DNA of 64,000 nucleotides from Ligula intestinalis (lineage: Eukaryota > Platyhelminthes > Cestoda > Diphyllobothriidea > Diphyllobothriidae). Shown here in pieces: positions 32,806 through 43,439 of this stretch; position 1 is the first letter of the stretch; each line of letters opens with the position of its first letter. Position numbers and translations under genes: made by a program. Location: NCBI GenBank assembly GCA_036362985.1, contig JAYGXS010000002.1:97961242-98025241 (forward strand), given 5' to 3'. Below the pieces are notes generated by a model that did not search any database, was not told the DNA's origin, and worked only from the letters and a program-made list of their open reading frames with translations.

Positions 32806-33600
32806 TAGCTACAGTAGGCTACGCCACTTGCAAGTGTGCCCCCAATTGGATAGCTCCTTCTTAATCTGGCCTTTACGGCACTGTCACGCAGCTGCGGTCT
32901 TAGTCTGGTGTAGTGACACCCATCGGAGGGGCGCCCTCGGGACCAGTCTCGCTTCCTGTCTTCTTGATTATATCTTGACACCAGGCGCGTGGGGGTATGA
33001 GAGAGAGTTCGTTAGATGCAGTGCAAGTCACTTTAAAATAACTCCCAGGCAAGTCGCCGTCCCTGCAGAAAGCTGTTTGGACCATAAAATGAAGATACTA
33101 TGAGATAAAAGGTGGACAGGGGGAGGGGGGGAACGACGGCAGAAGCTGTGGCCATACGACTCACAGAAAGCCTTCATCGTGGCCCTACGGCTCCCGCGGC
33201 CTAGAACAAGCTCACACTGAACATGCGTCAGCAAACCTTCTAGCATGCTGGTAGATGATGAGCAGACAGTGACAACTGGTGTCAAGACGCCGCGACCAGT
33301 TGAAATGAACTAATTATGAGACACGCCCCCTACCCCCTGTCCTCCATTTTTCTCTTAACAACTCCCCCTGTCCCCTTAAATACCGTTGATTGGTTGCTTA
33401 AACTTTTGCTAACTCTACCCCCTTTATATTATTGTACACGCCTGATGATGAATTAATCGAAAACGTTCGTTCGCCTATTTTGACTTCTTGAATGCTTTCA
33501 TGGGTACCATCGATGAACTTAACCAATGGAGATAATCGAAAAAAGTTTCGGACTGTTATTGTAGAGGACACTAGGTCAAGGAGACTATTGTAATGCGCCA
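32805..33600. other. no gene recognised; one terminus-like motif
   Basis: At 33441-33470 CCTGATGATGAATTAATCGAAAACG resembles the Penelope-type terminal core. Flanking sequence has only short frames without domains. Confidence 0.35.
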
Positions 33601-33601
33601 A

Positions 33602-33943
33602 ACACGCCCTTTTTTGCATACCAGAAACTGAAAATACTTGCGTAACTTACCCTTGCCCACGCATGAGCAGAAGGACTTCTCTTGGGAACCACACAGCTCC
33701 TGCATTGTTTGTTTTTAGCCAACAGTTTCGTTTCCGGTAGTCGTGTGAAGGTTCGCGGACGAGCCCGGATGACCCCAATCATGGAGACTCATGTAAACTG
33801 CCGAAAAAGCCCTTTTCCGCGTACCAGAAACAGAAAATACTTGCGTAACTTACCCTTGCCCACGCATGAGCAGAAGGACTTCTCTTGGGAACCACACAGC
33901 TCCTGCATTGTTTGTTTCAGCCAACAGTTTCGTTTCCAGTAGT
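33602..33943 (+). repeat. near-identical direct repeat, 203-base period
   Basis: About 140 bases (33602-33745) recur at 33805-33943 with only a few differences (cagaaactgaaaatacttgcg against cagaaacagaaaatacttgcg, and a two-base indel before agccaacag). A 60-base unrelated spacer lies between. The second copy abuts the CR1 3' end. The high identity suggests a recent event. Confidence 0.8.
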
Positions 33944-34400
33944 CAGGTCAGGTCAGGTCAGATTTTATTGAGGGAAATATAGGTAAATACCTTTGAACTC
34001 CCTATTGGTACAGTTTTTTTTCAATGCATTTGATCTGCAGAACATTTCAGATCAGTGGCGTTGCCAAAAATTTGAGGGCCGACAGTGAAAAAACTCCGTA
34101 GGCATTGTTCAGAAGTCTAGGGGTTTGAATGCCATTTGAGAGATTTAAGGAGAAAAACTGTCGCCTATATATATAGTATATTCGAAGCGGATTGCCTGTG
34201 CTAAGAGTGTTTGAAGCATGTCAGGGAGATTCCATCGCAGTTTTCGCCATAATACCAAGGGTCCCACGAAGAGAAGGTTGCGGAGGTCACGCGAACCTCA
34301 TCGAGTGTCGGCCATGCGCCTATCGTGCACCCTTGTTGGTCATGCGAAGGTCCAAGCATGAGCCGGGTGGTGGGTACATGTGGCACGCAGTTCTCAAGTG
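33944..34400 (-). mobile_element. CR1-like 3' end fragment, minus orientation
   Basis: The inverse of 26090-26512: it starts at the element terminus with (GGTCA)n, ttttattgagggaaatatagg, and runs to about 34400. No coding sequence. The pentamer tail is the expected hallmark of a CR1-type 3' end. Confidence 0.7.
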
Positions 34401-34754
34401 ACGAGTGATAATAGAGATTACAACTTGTGTATGCACCCTGCGTCAGATACCACTGTCATCTCCCAGTCCGCACTGTTCAAAGAAGCTACACGCGGTGAAG
34501 TATGCCTGCAGCAGTTGAGCCTACCAGGAGTGTGTGTAATCAAATGACGCAACCTTGAAGGCCAACGCACACTTACGTGAGACGCATTCTTGTTGTGCAA
34601 CCCGTCAATACAAAGAATAAGGGCTAACGGAGGGTGGAAGAGCCAACAAATGACCTCCGACAGGGTTACCCTTCTGTGACGGCCTCGTGACTGACCCAGA
34701 ATATTGCTTTTATACTGGTTCCACACAGTAGGAGAACTCATTAGCACGACAAAC

Positions 34755-35399
34755 ATGCTCTTAAACATTCAGTGCAAGCGCGTTGGAAACTTCGAGGCTG
34801 ATGTTCGGGACTTCAAAAGAGTGCTGGGTGTAAAGACCAAAATCTACTCTGAGCGACGAATCCCGGTGGACAAACAAACCTTGATATTTGAGGGTCACGT
34901 ACTGGAAGATGACTACGAGCTGAAAGATTACGGCGTAACGCAGGGTTCCTTCTTATCCCTCAGCCTTCCCCTAACCTATGCAAGGGATATGACTGTGGGT
35001 ATAACTCTGCCGTCTGGATTCAAACTCTGGGCTTCGATCAACAGAAAGACCACCGTGAATGACCTGAAAGAACAGCCGTGTCGTTGCTGTCGACTGCCAG
35101 GGAAAAACTACGAGTTGGTCTTTGACGGTGAACTCTTAAAAGGCAGTAACACTCTAGCATCCTACGGAGTGGGCAATAATTCCAACCTCAGTGTCATGCG
35201 TTACAAATCAACGAATCTGGAAGGCAACCTGCATGTTCTTCAACTCTCCTTGAAGACTGTTACGGGGAAAACAAGTAAGTTGAAAGCCAGTCCGTTGGAC
35301 ACAGCCTATATTCTGAAGGGGCTGGTTAAATCAATAGAAGGTAGCCTTCTGGCCGATCAACTTATCATTTTAGCGGGAAAGGAATCGGCAGATGAATAA
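34755..35399 (+). CDS. tandem ubiquitin-like domain protein, 214 aa
   Basis: Three ubiquitin-fold units can be aligned. Unit 1 (residues about 1-72): LLNIQCKRVGNF...RIPVDKQTLIFEGHVLEDDYELKDYGV. Unit 2 (about 78-150): ITLPSGFKLW...YELVFDGELLKGSNTLASYGV. Unit 3 (about 155-214): LQLSLKTVTGKTSKLKASPLDTAYIL...LLADQLIILAGK, closest to ubiquitin itself. Unit 3 stops after AGKESADE. Comparison with the copy at 42.7-43.4 kb shows a small indel here that removes the last 25 residues or so. No unit ends in Gly-Gly, so it cannot be matured like polyubiquitin. I chose the Met at 34755, not 34704, because sister copies start there. AATAAA is at 35568-35573. No intron is visible. Confidence 0.6.
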   Translation: MLLNIQCKRVGNFEADVRDFKRVLGVKTKIYSERRIPVDKQTLIFEGHVLEDDYELKDYGVTQGSFLSLSLPLTYARDMTVGITLPSGFKLWASINRKTTVNDLKEQPCRCCRLPGKNYELVFDGELLKGSNTLASYGVGNNSNLSVMRYKSTNLEGNLHVLQLSLKTVTGKTSKLKASPLDTAYILKGLVKSIEGSLLADQLIILAGKESADE

Positions 35400-35519
35400 C
35401 CCTGATGGAAAGTAATGTACAGAACGAAGCAACTATATACCTGGTTCTGAGCCTGACCCCTGGATAAGCTCCAGTTGCATTTTACATCAACAGATAACGT
35501 TTAAATGACTGAATGACAT

Positions 35520-36080
35520 CCGGGGACAGTTGTCTGTGAATCATAAGCTTAAGAATCATGGTTTGAAAATAAAGCTCACCCTTATTCAAAAAGCCTTTTT
35601 TATCGTTAATATTAGTCCAGTACTATCTGCTCAACTATTCGTATTAATTTTCCAACCGAGCCCAAGAAGCTTCCTTTCGAAATGCACTTGTGCGCACCAA
35701 TCTCCTCGGGAGAATTGAATACGAATGTAGGGAGTCAAGAGCATACCCGCTGCGGGCTATAATCTTGTTCCAGTCGTCGACTCAAAGTAGGATTTTTTCA
35801 ATGGGTACGCTCTAATAACCGAATTCGCTAGCCTAAAGGGGAAGAGACGAGAACCGGGTGTATAGTTTTGAAAATTTTTGCGGACAATCACCTGTAGTGG
35901 GGATGTTGCAGTATAATTTTTTGAGAGAACCATGAATTTCCGGTAGCTTGACGGTATTTTGTGTGATCCGAAACAGTAGCTGGCATTCATCGCAAAAATA
36001 GTTAATTCAATAAAGCAGATTACAGTTATTGAAAAGGAATGTACGAACGAAAAATTCAAATTCAGCTTATCCCCTCATCA
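35520..36080. other. no gene recognised
   Basis: 3' flank of the ubiquitin-like gene, with a poly(A) signal at 35568-35573. Beyond that, only a 100-codon minus frame (35757-36059) without a domain. Confidence 0.35.
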
Positions 36081-36330
36081 GCATTATAAGCACGTGTAGC
36101 GTTGATCCATCTTGCATTTTATAGTCCATCCAGGGTTTTTCGTCTTTCTAATTCCTTCCCGCAAATAAGCAGATCTGTTTATCTAACGGAGTGCCCTCCA
36201 GTGATTGCATTCGAATGATCAAAATATATACTGTATCTAAAGGATTTACGTCAAGCGCTATTGTTTTCCTTGGGTTCGTGTAAATACATATTTGTTTGGT
36301 ATTCCCGTTATTTTCAAATTCCGTTACCAT
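36080..36330 (-). pseudogene. inverted ubiquitin-like domain remnant
   Basis: Minus-strand frame gives QICIYTNPRKTIALDVNPLDTV, EGTPLDKQICLFAGRN, then a TAG, then KDEKPWMDYKMQDGST, which follows ubiquitin almost end to end. One in-frame stop near residue 48 breaks it. Its orientation is opposite to the other units of the cluster. Confidence 0.65.
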
Positions 36331-36467
36331 GGGAGAGAGAGTTTGGCATCATGCGTCACGCCGCAGGACGCCAAAAAGTAACCTCTAACCTTGGACAGGT
36401 AGTCTACACGAGCGATCCAGCCGTTCTTTTCAATTGCCCATAGTGACCACTGAAGGTGAAAATATGT

Positions 36468-37350
36468 TTATGCCATAAATGTCCTGGACGCTGGCTATTA
36501 GCTGCTATCGCGGGGAAAATTTTAGACTTAATGTTTCCGAGAATAAAAGTCTCTCAGATTTGAAGTAAACGATCTGCTATGATAGCTGGATATCGGTGGA
36601 GAAAAAAACCTTTATATTTAACGGTCTTCTGCTTGCAGGTGATTACGAACTGAAGGTGTACGGCATCAAAATGATTCTTCCGTATTCCTCTCTCTTCTCT
36701 TGAACTTTTCAAGTAATCTCAGGAGGAGTATTACCCTGCCATCTTGACTAAAGTTAAGACTTTGAGTTGATGATAGGGCCACTGTGGAAGATTTTTTGCT
36801 TGTGTGGACTAAACTCTCAAAGTTACGCGAAGGCCTCTGACGGTGAACTTTCAAAATAAAGTTAAACTCTAGCATGCCGTGGAGTGGCGCATAATTGGAG
36901 TCTCACTATCGTGTCTTATACATCAACGAAACTGGAAGACGGTTACGGGGAAAACAAGTGTTGAGATCCAAGGGGTATGATCTGCAGCGTTGACTTTAAT
37001 CAGCGAGACTTCTGACAAATACTTTCGTCAGAAATAGTGCCAGAATTCCTAAAACTCAGCTACAATGCTAGTAAATTGGAGCAGTTTTCCGTAATTTGCT
37101 TACTCCTAGGCTCAGTTCTCAGATAGCAAATGTAGAGCGTAGTACCATAATGCAAACGACCTTGACCGCAGAACGGTGCTCGCGTTATCGGCAGAATTTA
37201 TCTTGGGAGTCACACAGGGCCTGCTTTACTTGGTCCTGGCTCAAGTTTTATTTCAAATTCTAATGTCCAGGTCGGAGCACCGATTTACTGGGTTCTCGGG
37301 ATGAGGCCCGGATAAGCTACAGTTGCATTTAACAGTAAAAGAATCACATT
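36468..37350 (+). pseudogene. ubiquitin-like gene copy, heavily decayed
   Basis: Starts ATGTCCTGGACGCTGGCTATT like the copy at 42719. Unit 1 remnant: SENKSLSDLK, stop, then FIFNGLLLAGDYELKVYGI. Unit 2 remnant near 36830-36930: DGELSK..KLNSSMPWSGA in shifting frames. The ubiquitin unit is missing after 36970. At 37290-37335 ggcccggataagctacagttgcattta matches the 3' flank of the copy at 34.8 kb (35450-35490). So the unit spans to about 37350 with unrelated sequence inserted. Confidence 0.55.
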
Positions 37351-37780
37351 ACATTTATGTATTCTTCTTTGTTCAAGTAAATATTTTCGCGCCTGTGAAA
37401 ATTATGTCCTCGACTCCATTTAATACGAACTTTAACGTCATGTGTAACACAAAATTAAAGTTTACCATCCCAACTACTGCGAAACGTCTGCGAAGTCGCC
37501 CAAGCCTTCACAATGGGATCCTCGCCTCTACGCCCATTAATTTGGTTATCGCTGCGTATTTTCAGCAACTCGTGATCAGGTCAACAAAATTGCAAGGGTT
37601 AAAACGGCCAATTTTATAGTTAAATCAGTTAAATGGTCTCGGGGTAGGTGGGGGTGGGTCAGTGGTATAATATGTCATTTCGGTCTTCCCTCGTCTCATG
37701 CAAGCTGATGCCAGCTTGTTGAAGACTTTGGGTCCGGCAAAGGGACGTTCTCATGGTCAACGTACGTTTAATTATTAGCT
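37350..37780. other. no gene recognised
   Basis: One 98-codon plus frame (37323-37619) without a domain, then a G-rich segment at 37640-37665. Confidence 0.3.
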
Positions 37781-38570
37781 AAGGCTTCTTGTGGCGTGTG
37801 TGTGTCGTAGCCCATTGTTGCATCAGAAATCCCCGGCAGAATCCAAACTGGGAGTATTTGGGAGATGGAGAAAAGCCGAGACCTCGACCGTCTTGAGCCA
37901 AAGGTCTGTGGGAGTGAGGTGGGTGCCTTGTCAGAAACTGCAGGCGAACAGATGACGACAGTCATGCGGCCAGACGCCGCAGTCGGGACAGCAGTCGGGT
38001 ATGGATGGGTCGAGCCGGTGCTGGTACTGGCGAAAAACCATTGAGTAGTCATTGCGCAGTTGAGCTAGAGTTCAGTAAGTGGCCCTCAGGAGATGTTGCT
38101 ATGATGCCGCAATCTGAGGCGGATAGCCCTCCAAAAGAATCGGGGGGTGGTAACCTCATTTCTCCTTCACAACGGTTCTCTGGTAAAGACGCTGGAAGCC
38201 TGTCTTGGTGGCAGAGCTGTAAACGGGTAAACCCGAGAGAGACAAGGTGACAGTTTCCTTGTGGAGAGCTTGCATAGACGGCCTGACGTTGTGGCTGGGC
38301 TCAGGAGCGTTGCAACGGTGATGATTGGGATGGCCGGGTTGCAAAAAATTCCATCAGAAGCCCTTGAATGAATATGATTGATAAGCGAAATTTTATAGCA
38401 ACCCATGATTGTGCGGAGGGCAGCGTTGTGTGCTGACCGGAGACGGCGGAGGCTGGAAGAGCTGATCGTAGGAGACCGGATTGGTGCCGCATCAGTGAGG
38501 TGCGATACACTCACCTCCAAGCCCTCCCCTCTTGACCATCGAACATTTCGCCCGAATTCCACGACTTTCT
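37780..38570 (-). mobile_element. non-LTR retrotransposon RT C-terminal fragment
   Basis: Minus frame 38167-38562 includes RRLRSAHNAALRTIMGCYKIS..NHIHSRAS, a block typical of the region downstream of the RT domain in jockey/RTE-type elements (HNAALRxIxGC). Flanking frames are short and shifted. Clade uncertain; inactive. Confidence 0.45.
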
Positions 38571-38599
38571 TTTATGAAAATTATCAACATTATTGATCG

Positions 38600-38790
38600 C
38601 TTGTTTTATTTATATCCCTGCCTGTATAAATAAATTGGCCAGCCGAGAATTTATCGAAAGTATACGTACGCTTGCCAATAACGTTTCTGAATTCTCCGAT
38701 AGTAAAATTTGCAACAGTAGAGTACTTGTTATTCTTCAACATACGACACAGTGCGATCTACCATTAAATAAACGTTAACACCTACCTCCC
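38600..38790 (+). repeat. Penelope-type terminal repeat variant
   Basis: cagccgagaatttatcgaaagtatacg and gcttgccaataacg match 20200-20260. The CTGATGA half is altered to CAGCCGAG. Confidence 0.4.
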
Positions 38791-40180
38791 CTCGCCAGCA
38801 TATCTTATCGCCGCAGGAGTCACGCCATCCTAACCCTCCCGCCCCCAAAATCTTTAGCACGAATTTCCCGGTCATTTGGTCTGACGACAAACAATTGATA
38901 CCTGTTCGAAAATGCACGAGTATAACTCGATTTTCGGAATATCTTCTTTCTTTTCATCATATCATCTCGAAATGCAACTAACTACACTCATTCTATAATA
39001 ATTTTTTTAGAAATGCTACCTTCTTCGGCAACAGAAAAAGTTTCGAAAAAGTGAGAATCGGGCACACAAGTCAAACCTAAGTGCTAAATGTGGAGGAAGC
39101 CTAGTCATGTTAACACATCATGGCAAAAAAGGTACTTTCGATGCAAGCACATTTACAGAGGTCACACAACCAACATACGCAGTTTCCCTGATCTCTTATG
39201 GTTTCGGCTGATTACTCACTGCTGGCGCGTGCTCGGGCATTCGCGTCCTAATTAATCTGTCGGCTTCTCCGACTTAGTTGCATTGGTCAAATATGGCCAT
39301 AACGCGTCTACACATTCGCTTGGCTATAACAGAGAAGCGTTTTGCCTGGATCCAACGAATGCCCAACCAGCAGAAGGCAGCTACGTTTATGGGCTGATTA
39401 GGCATTTCATGAAACAAGACTGAACTCGAAAAGCCGAAAATTAAACTCCTGCAGAAGACGACGAATGGTAGTCTATGATCCGCTTTTGTTTGATCACAGG
39501 GACCGTAAACAACTGCCAGACTGAAAATAATGTACTCGCGGTAGCAGAAGGACTTAGTATAGGAGTCCGATGACGTCTCGTTTGCTTGTGATAGTAAGGT
39601 ACACCTGTGGTGGATTAATTTGTTGGTTCACTTGGAATATTACAATCATGAGGCCGAATCCCAGGCTGGAAGTTGAAAGGTAAGAGTCACCAGAAGGAGA
39701 AATTTATTGTTTACAAGATACTACAGTCTTAGGTACCAGTGATCTCTGGCGAAGACAGGGCTAGTGTTGACTGTGTCCATCCAGACCTGAAACACAGAAT
39801 GAAACAGTGGTGGCAGCTGCTTAAGTAGCATTGCGATACAGGGTGAAGTGTTGTCCACTTGGTGTGTTTGTGGGGCACTACCTGAGCGGAATAGTGTCTG
39901 TAGGCACAGGCTCTGTCGAACGAGAGTGGCGTAAAAGGACATGTTCAAGTGCTGTTTGGGGTGCAACAAAAACCCGGACGCATGTGTATGTGTCCGAGTA
40001 GAAGTCTGCCAAGTTTCTCCATGTCAGTGTGTCTGAAATCGCTGACCGAGGTATTTGATGACCTTAAGACAGCTGGCCTTGAAAATGGGCAAAGCAATGA
40101 TGGGCGTCGGCTACACACCATTTTCCACTGTGTCCTGATGTCAGCGAGATAATTATTGCAGCACGTAACCTTTTACAGCC
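38790..40180 (-). other. mostly unassigned; small Penelope GIY-YIG scrap
   Basis: 39235-39300 (gcgtgctcgggcattcgcgtcc...ttctccgacttagttgcattg) matches, on the minus strand, part of the GIY-YIG segment at 54690-54750. The rest shows no domain or shared repeat. Confidence 0.35.
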
Positions 40181-40251
40181 CATGATGTAAGCAGTTAAGG
40201 GGTGAAATTCGTAGACATCGTTTCTGTGCAACCCACCAATACAAAGTCTCC

Positions 40252-40266
40252 GGGGGGGGGGGGGGG
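40252..40266 (+). repeat. poly-G tract
   Basis: Run of about 14-15 G in the upstream region of the ubiquitin-like copy at 40.4 kb. The corresponding place in the 34.6-kb copy reads gggctaacggagggtgg. Confidence 0.7.
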
Positions 40267-40398
40267 TGAGAGAACAACTAACCTCCGAGAGGTTGGCATG
40301 CTCACCGTCGTCTGTGTCTTAGCGATGCATAAAGATTCGAGCATTCCACTGCAGGGGACAGCTCATTTACATGAAATGTTCTAGCTGTACTCAGCAAA

Positions 40399-41240
40399 AT
40401 GGGAATTTTACAAATGTTCATCAAAACCATCGATGATAGAACATTTTTGATTTGCATCCATCCGTCAGATACGCTTTTTTATCTGAAGCGTCGCAAAAAA
40501 CGAACAGAGGGCATACCAACGGCAGAACAGCCCCTTCTCTATACACGGAAGCAGTTGGTAGACCATGAAACCAAAGCCTACTACGATATCCAAAGGGAGA
40601 TGCATAATGCCCGTGGTCAACATTAGCCGCTCGCTGCAAGACACAAAAACCTTGGCTGACTATGAGATACAAGAAGGATGCATGCTGAACTTGGTTCAAC
40701 GGCTAAGGGTGAAAATTCAATGCAGGGTCTTTGGAAACTTTCAAGTGCAGGTTCCGAAGGATGGACATGTACCCCAGTTAAAACACAACATCAGCTGTGA
40801 GAAACGGATCCCAGTGCAGAAGCAGACCTTGACCATTGACGGTCGGGTTCTTGAATATATAGCGTATTAATAATAATTGCAAAATATTTATCACTCTCCC
40901 CTTGTGGTTTTCAAAGGGGATGCGTCCGCCGTCTGGACGCGAGGTTAGGCCTTTGATCAAGGAGAGAGACACATTGGACGACCTGAAGGAAAAGCTGCTT
41001 CGCATGTGTGGGCTGTCTGCGGAACGTTACGGAGTGGTTTTCAACGGTAGATTCTTAAAAGGTATCCAAACCATGACGTCCTGTGGAGTGGCGCGTATTT
41101 CCAATCTCACTGTCATGCAGTATGTGTCGAGGGATAGTAGAAATTACGGGCAAACTGCACGAATTTTTTATCAAAACCCTCGATGATAAAAAAATCCGGT
41201 CGAAATCAATCCGTCAGCTACAATATGTGATTTGAAGCGT
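40399..41240 (+). pseudogene. ubiquitin-like multidomain gene copy, frameshifted
   Basis: Upstream 40180-40390 matches the 5' region of the other copies. First unit resembles ubiquitin: MGILQMFIKTIDDRTF...HPSDTL, EGIPTAEQPLLYTRKQL, then a changed end. A second C-terminal half follows in another frame: RSLQDTKTLADYEIQEGCMLNLVQRLR, very like the end of ubiquitin. Then unit A (VKIQCRVFGNFQVQV...PVQKQTLTIDGRVLE, stop), unit B (MRPPSGREVRP...VVFNGRFLKGIQTMTSCGVA), and the start of a further ubiquitin unit (FFIKTLDDKKI at 41160-41200). At least three frame breaks. The order suggests an ancestor with more than three units. Confidence 0.6.
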
Positions 41241-41461
41241 CGCATAGGATCGGCCTCAGTCTTCGATTCAAGCATTCGCGTGCAGGACACTGATGACGTC
41301 AGAACTTCGCCAACGCGATCAGATTGTATGCCAGAGCACCCTGAGGTAAGGAGCGACAGTGCACAGCTCGTTCGCCTAAGGAATGCCCCTGACGCTTTAT
41401 ATCCAAAGCCCATGCGTTGACCACTTCACATCGGATGTTCCAGATACTGCAGATATTGCCA

Positions 41462-41830
41462 ATAGAGGAGAATATGCGAGTCCCAGAAAGCAGTTCAGAA
41501 GAAGAGGATGGGATCAGTGGAACAAGGGTTGTATTTTCCTGACGTTTCGGATTCTGTCGAGAATCGGTAATCATAGGTAATTGTAGGAAAGTCGGAGATA
41601 AGCGCAGATAAGGGTGGTACATGCACGGTTGCAAGGATGACCGCTACGAATAATAAACACCGCGCAACCTGTGCATGCATCACCCTTACCTGCGCATGTC
41701 TCCGAGTTTCCTACAATAACCTAGGATTAATGATTGTCAACTGGATCCGAAACGCCATGAAAATTAAACCCTTGTTCCAATGATCGCATCCTCTTCTTCA
41801 GTACTGCCGATATCTTGGCCATCAAGAGGA
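41462..41830. repeat. palindrome of two Penelope termini
   Basis: Arms of about 170 bases, 41462-41632 and 41659-41830, are inverted copies. Paired words include ggtaattgtaggaaa/tttcctacaataacc, ggagataagcgcag/ctgcgcatgtctcc, aacaagggtt/aacccttgtt and agaagaagaggatg/catcctcttcttc. About 26 bases separate them. Each arm contains the hammerhead-like region (CCGAAACG and the flanking hairpin), in opposite orientation. Similar single termini are at 11.65-11.89, 50.57-50.77 and 54.1-54.26 kb. Confidence 0.75.
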
Positions 41831-41879
41831 ATATCCAGCGCGAAGTGCGAATTCTGTTGCAGAGACAGCGGCTGAGATT

Positions 41880-42010
41880 TGATCGGCTTATCGACGGGTC
41901 TTACGGGCAAGAAGTTTAACCCTAGCAGTTACGATCTTTGAGGCTCATGGTTCCTGTAGGTGGGGAGAGAAGTCGGTGGGAAATCCAGATTGCGGAAGGA
42001 TAGGAGAATA
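41880..42010 (+). repeat. repeat R1, short decayed copy
   Basis: aagtttaaccctagcagttacgatctt, ggttcctgtagg and aggataggagaatagatgg match the beginning of the R1 copy at 61.74-61.87 kb. Confidence 0.4.
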
Positions 42011-42718
42011 GATGGAAAGAGTTTTGGCTCTGAGATGACCGCAATCCGGCTGCCAGGGCGTCAATTCTGGAGTAACGAGGGCATCAGACATCGCCACAGT
42101 GTCGGTGCATGCTTTGTTGCGGCAGTCAGTGGGGCGACTGACGTCTAGACGAGCATGGGAGCGCGACCTTGAGATTGGCTCACACGGCTTTGCAGGCTAA
42201 ATGTGCTATGCGCCAACGGCTGATCTTGCATTCCAACTGGCCCATTCTTGAAAATGCCCGCACCTTGACGTACTCCAATATAACAGATGTTGCGTGATGC
42301 GTGAAAGTAGGGTAGGTCGTCTGCCAGTTTACCCTGAGTCAGATGACGTCGGCGAGAGCATGGCTGCTCCCTGTCAGACTTAACACACTTTAAATCAACC
42401 CCCCCTCCAGGGTTTAATTCTTGTTGGCGTATGCAGTTAGTAGTTTAGCCTCGTAGTCCTGTGTGTGCGTACGTGTGTGATCTAAAGACACACTTTCAAA
42501 GGTTTATGTTCGCTATCCTGAAACGATGCTGCGAAAAGGCATTGTTGCTGTGGAACACACCAAATATAAGGAATCGTGGGCGAGAACAGCTGACCTCCGA
42601 AAGGTTGGCATGATCATCGTTGTCTGCGTGAGAGAGATGCAGACAGACTCGAGCTCAGACTTCGGCTGCTTTTATTCAAGCGCCACTGTGGGAAAGAGAG
42701 CTCACTTGCATGCCAAAC

Positions 42719-43409
42719 ATGTCCTGGACGCTGAACATTCAATGCAACCGCATTGGAAACTTCAATCTGCATGTTTCGGAAAATGGAAGAGTCTTGGGTC
42801 TGAAGCAGATGATCGAATGCGAACAAGCAATCCCAGTGGCAAAGACGAACCTCACATTTGACGGCCAGGTTCTTGAAGATGCCTTCAAGCTGGAGGATTA
42901 GGGCATCAAGAATGCTTCTAATCTTTGCCTTAGTCTTCCGTTGAAGTTTTCAAGAAATATTCTCGTAAACATAACTTTGTCATCTGGACTCAAATTGTGG
43001 TCTTCTGTCAATGAAAATGCCACTGTGAATGCTCTAAAGGAATAGTTGGATCGTTTGTGTCAATTGCCTATGCAAATGTATGATTTGGTTTTGGACGGTA
43101 AACTTTCAGAAGGAAGTCAAACTCTGGCATCCTACAGAGTGGTGAACAATTTCAACCTCACCGCAATGCGCTATAGGTTAACGAATCCGGAAGCTAACAT
43201 TACGGTTTTTCAAATATTGTCAAGACCAATTCGGGGAAAACAATTACACTCAAAGCCATTCCATCAGACACGGTCAAACGGGAACTTCAATGGTTCAGCA
43301 GCGTCTAGTGTTTGCGGGAAAGCATCTGGAAGACGAAAGAACCCTGATGGACTATAACATACAAAATGGATCAACGATTTTCCAGTATTTGAGGTTAAGG
43401 CCTGCATAA
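42719..43409 (+). pseudogene. ubiquitin-like multidomain gene copy with two in-frame TAG codons
   Basis: Reads MSWTLNIQCNRIGNFNLHV...PVAKTNLTFDGQVLEDAFKLED, TAG (42899-42901), GIKNASNLCLSLPLKFS...ITLSSGLKLW...NALKE, TAG, LDRLCQLP...YDLVLDGKLSEGSQTLASYRV, all in one frame. The third unit starts [20 protein letters not shown], loses the frame by an internal deletion, and resumes as [23 protein letters not shown]...QYLRLRPA before a TAA at 43407-43409. That last part is strikingly close to ubiquitin except for Pro-Ala in place of Gly-Gly. AATAAA at 43471-43476. Both TAGs replace a Tyr or Gln codon of the 34.8-kb copy by one base. Confidence 0.65.
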
Positions 43410-43439
43410 GCCAAATGTGCATTTCTACTGTAAGAATTT

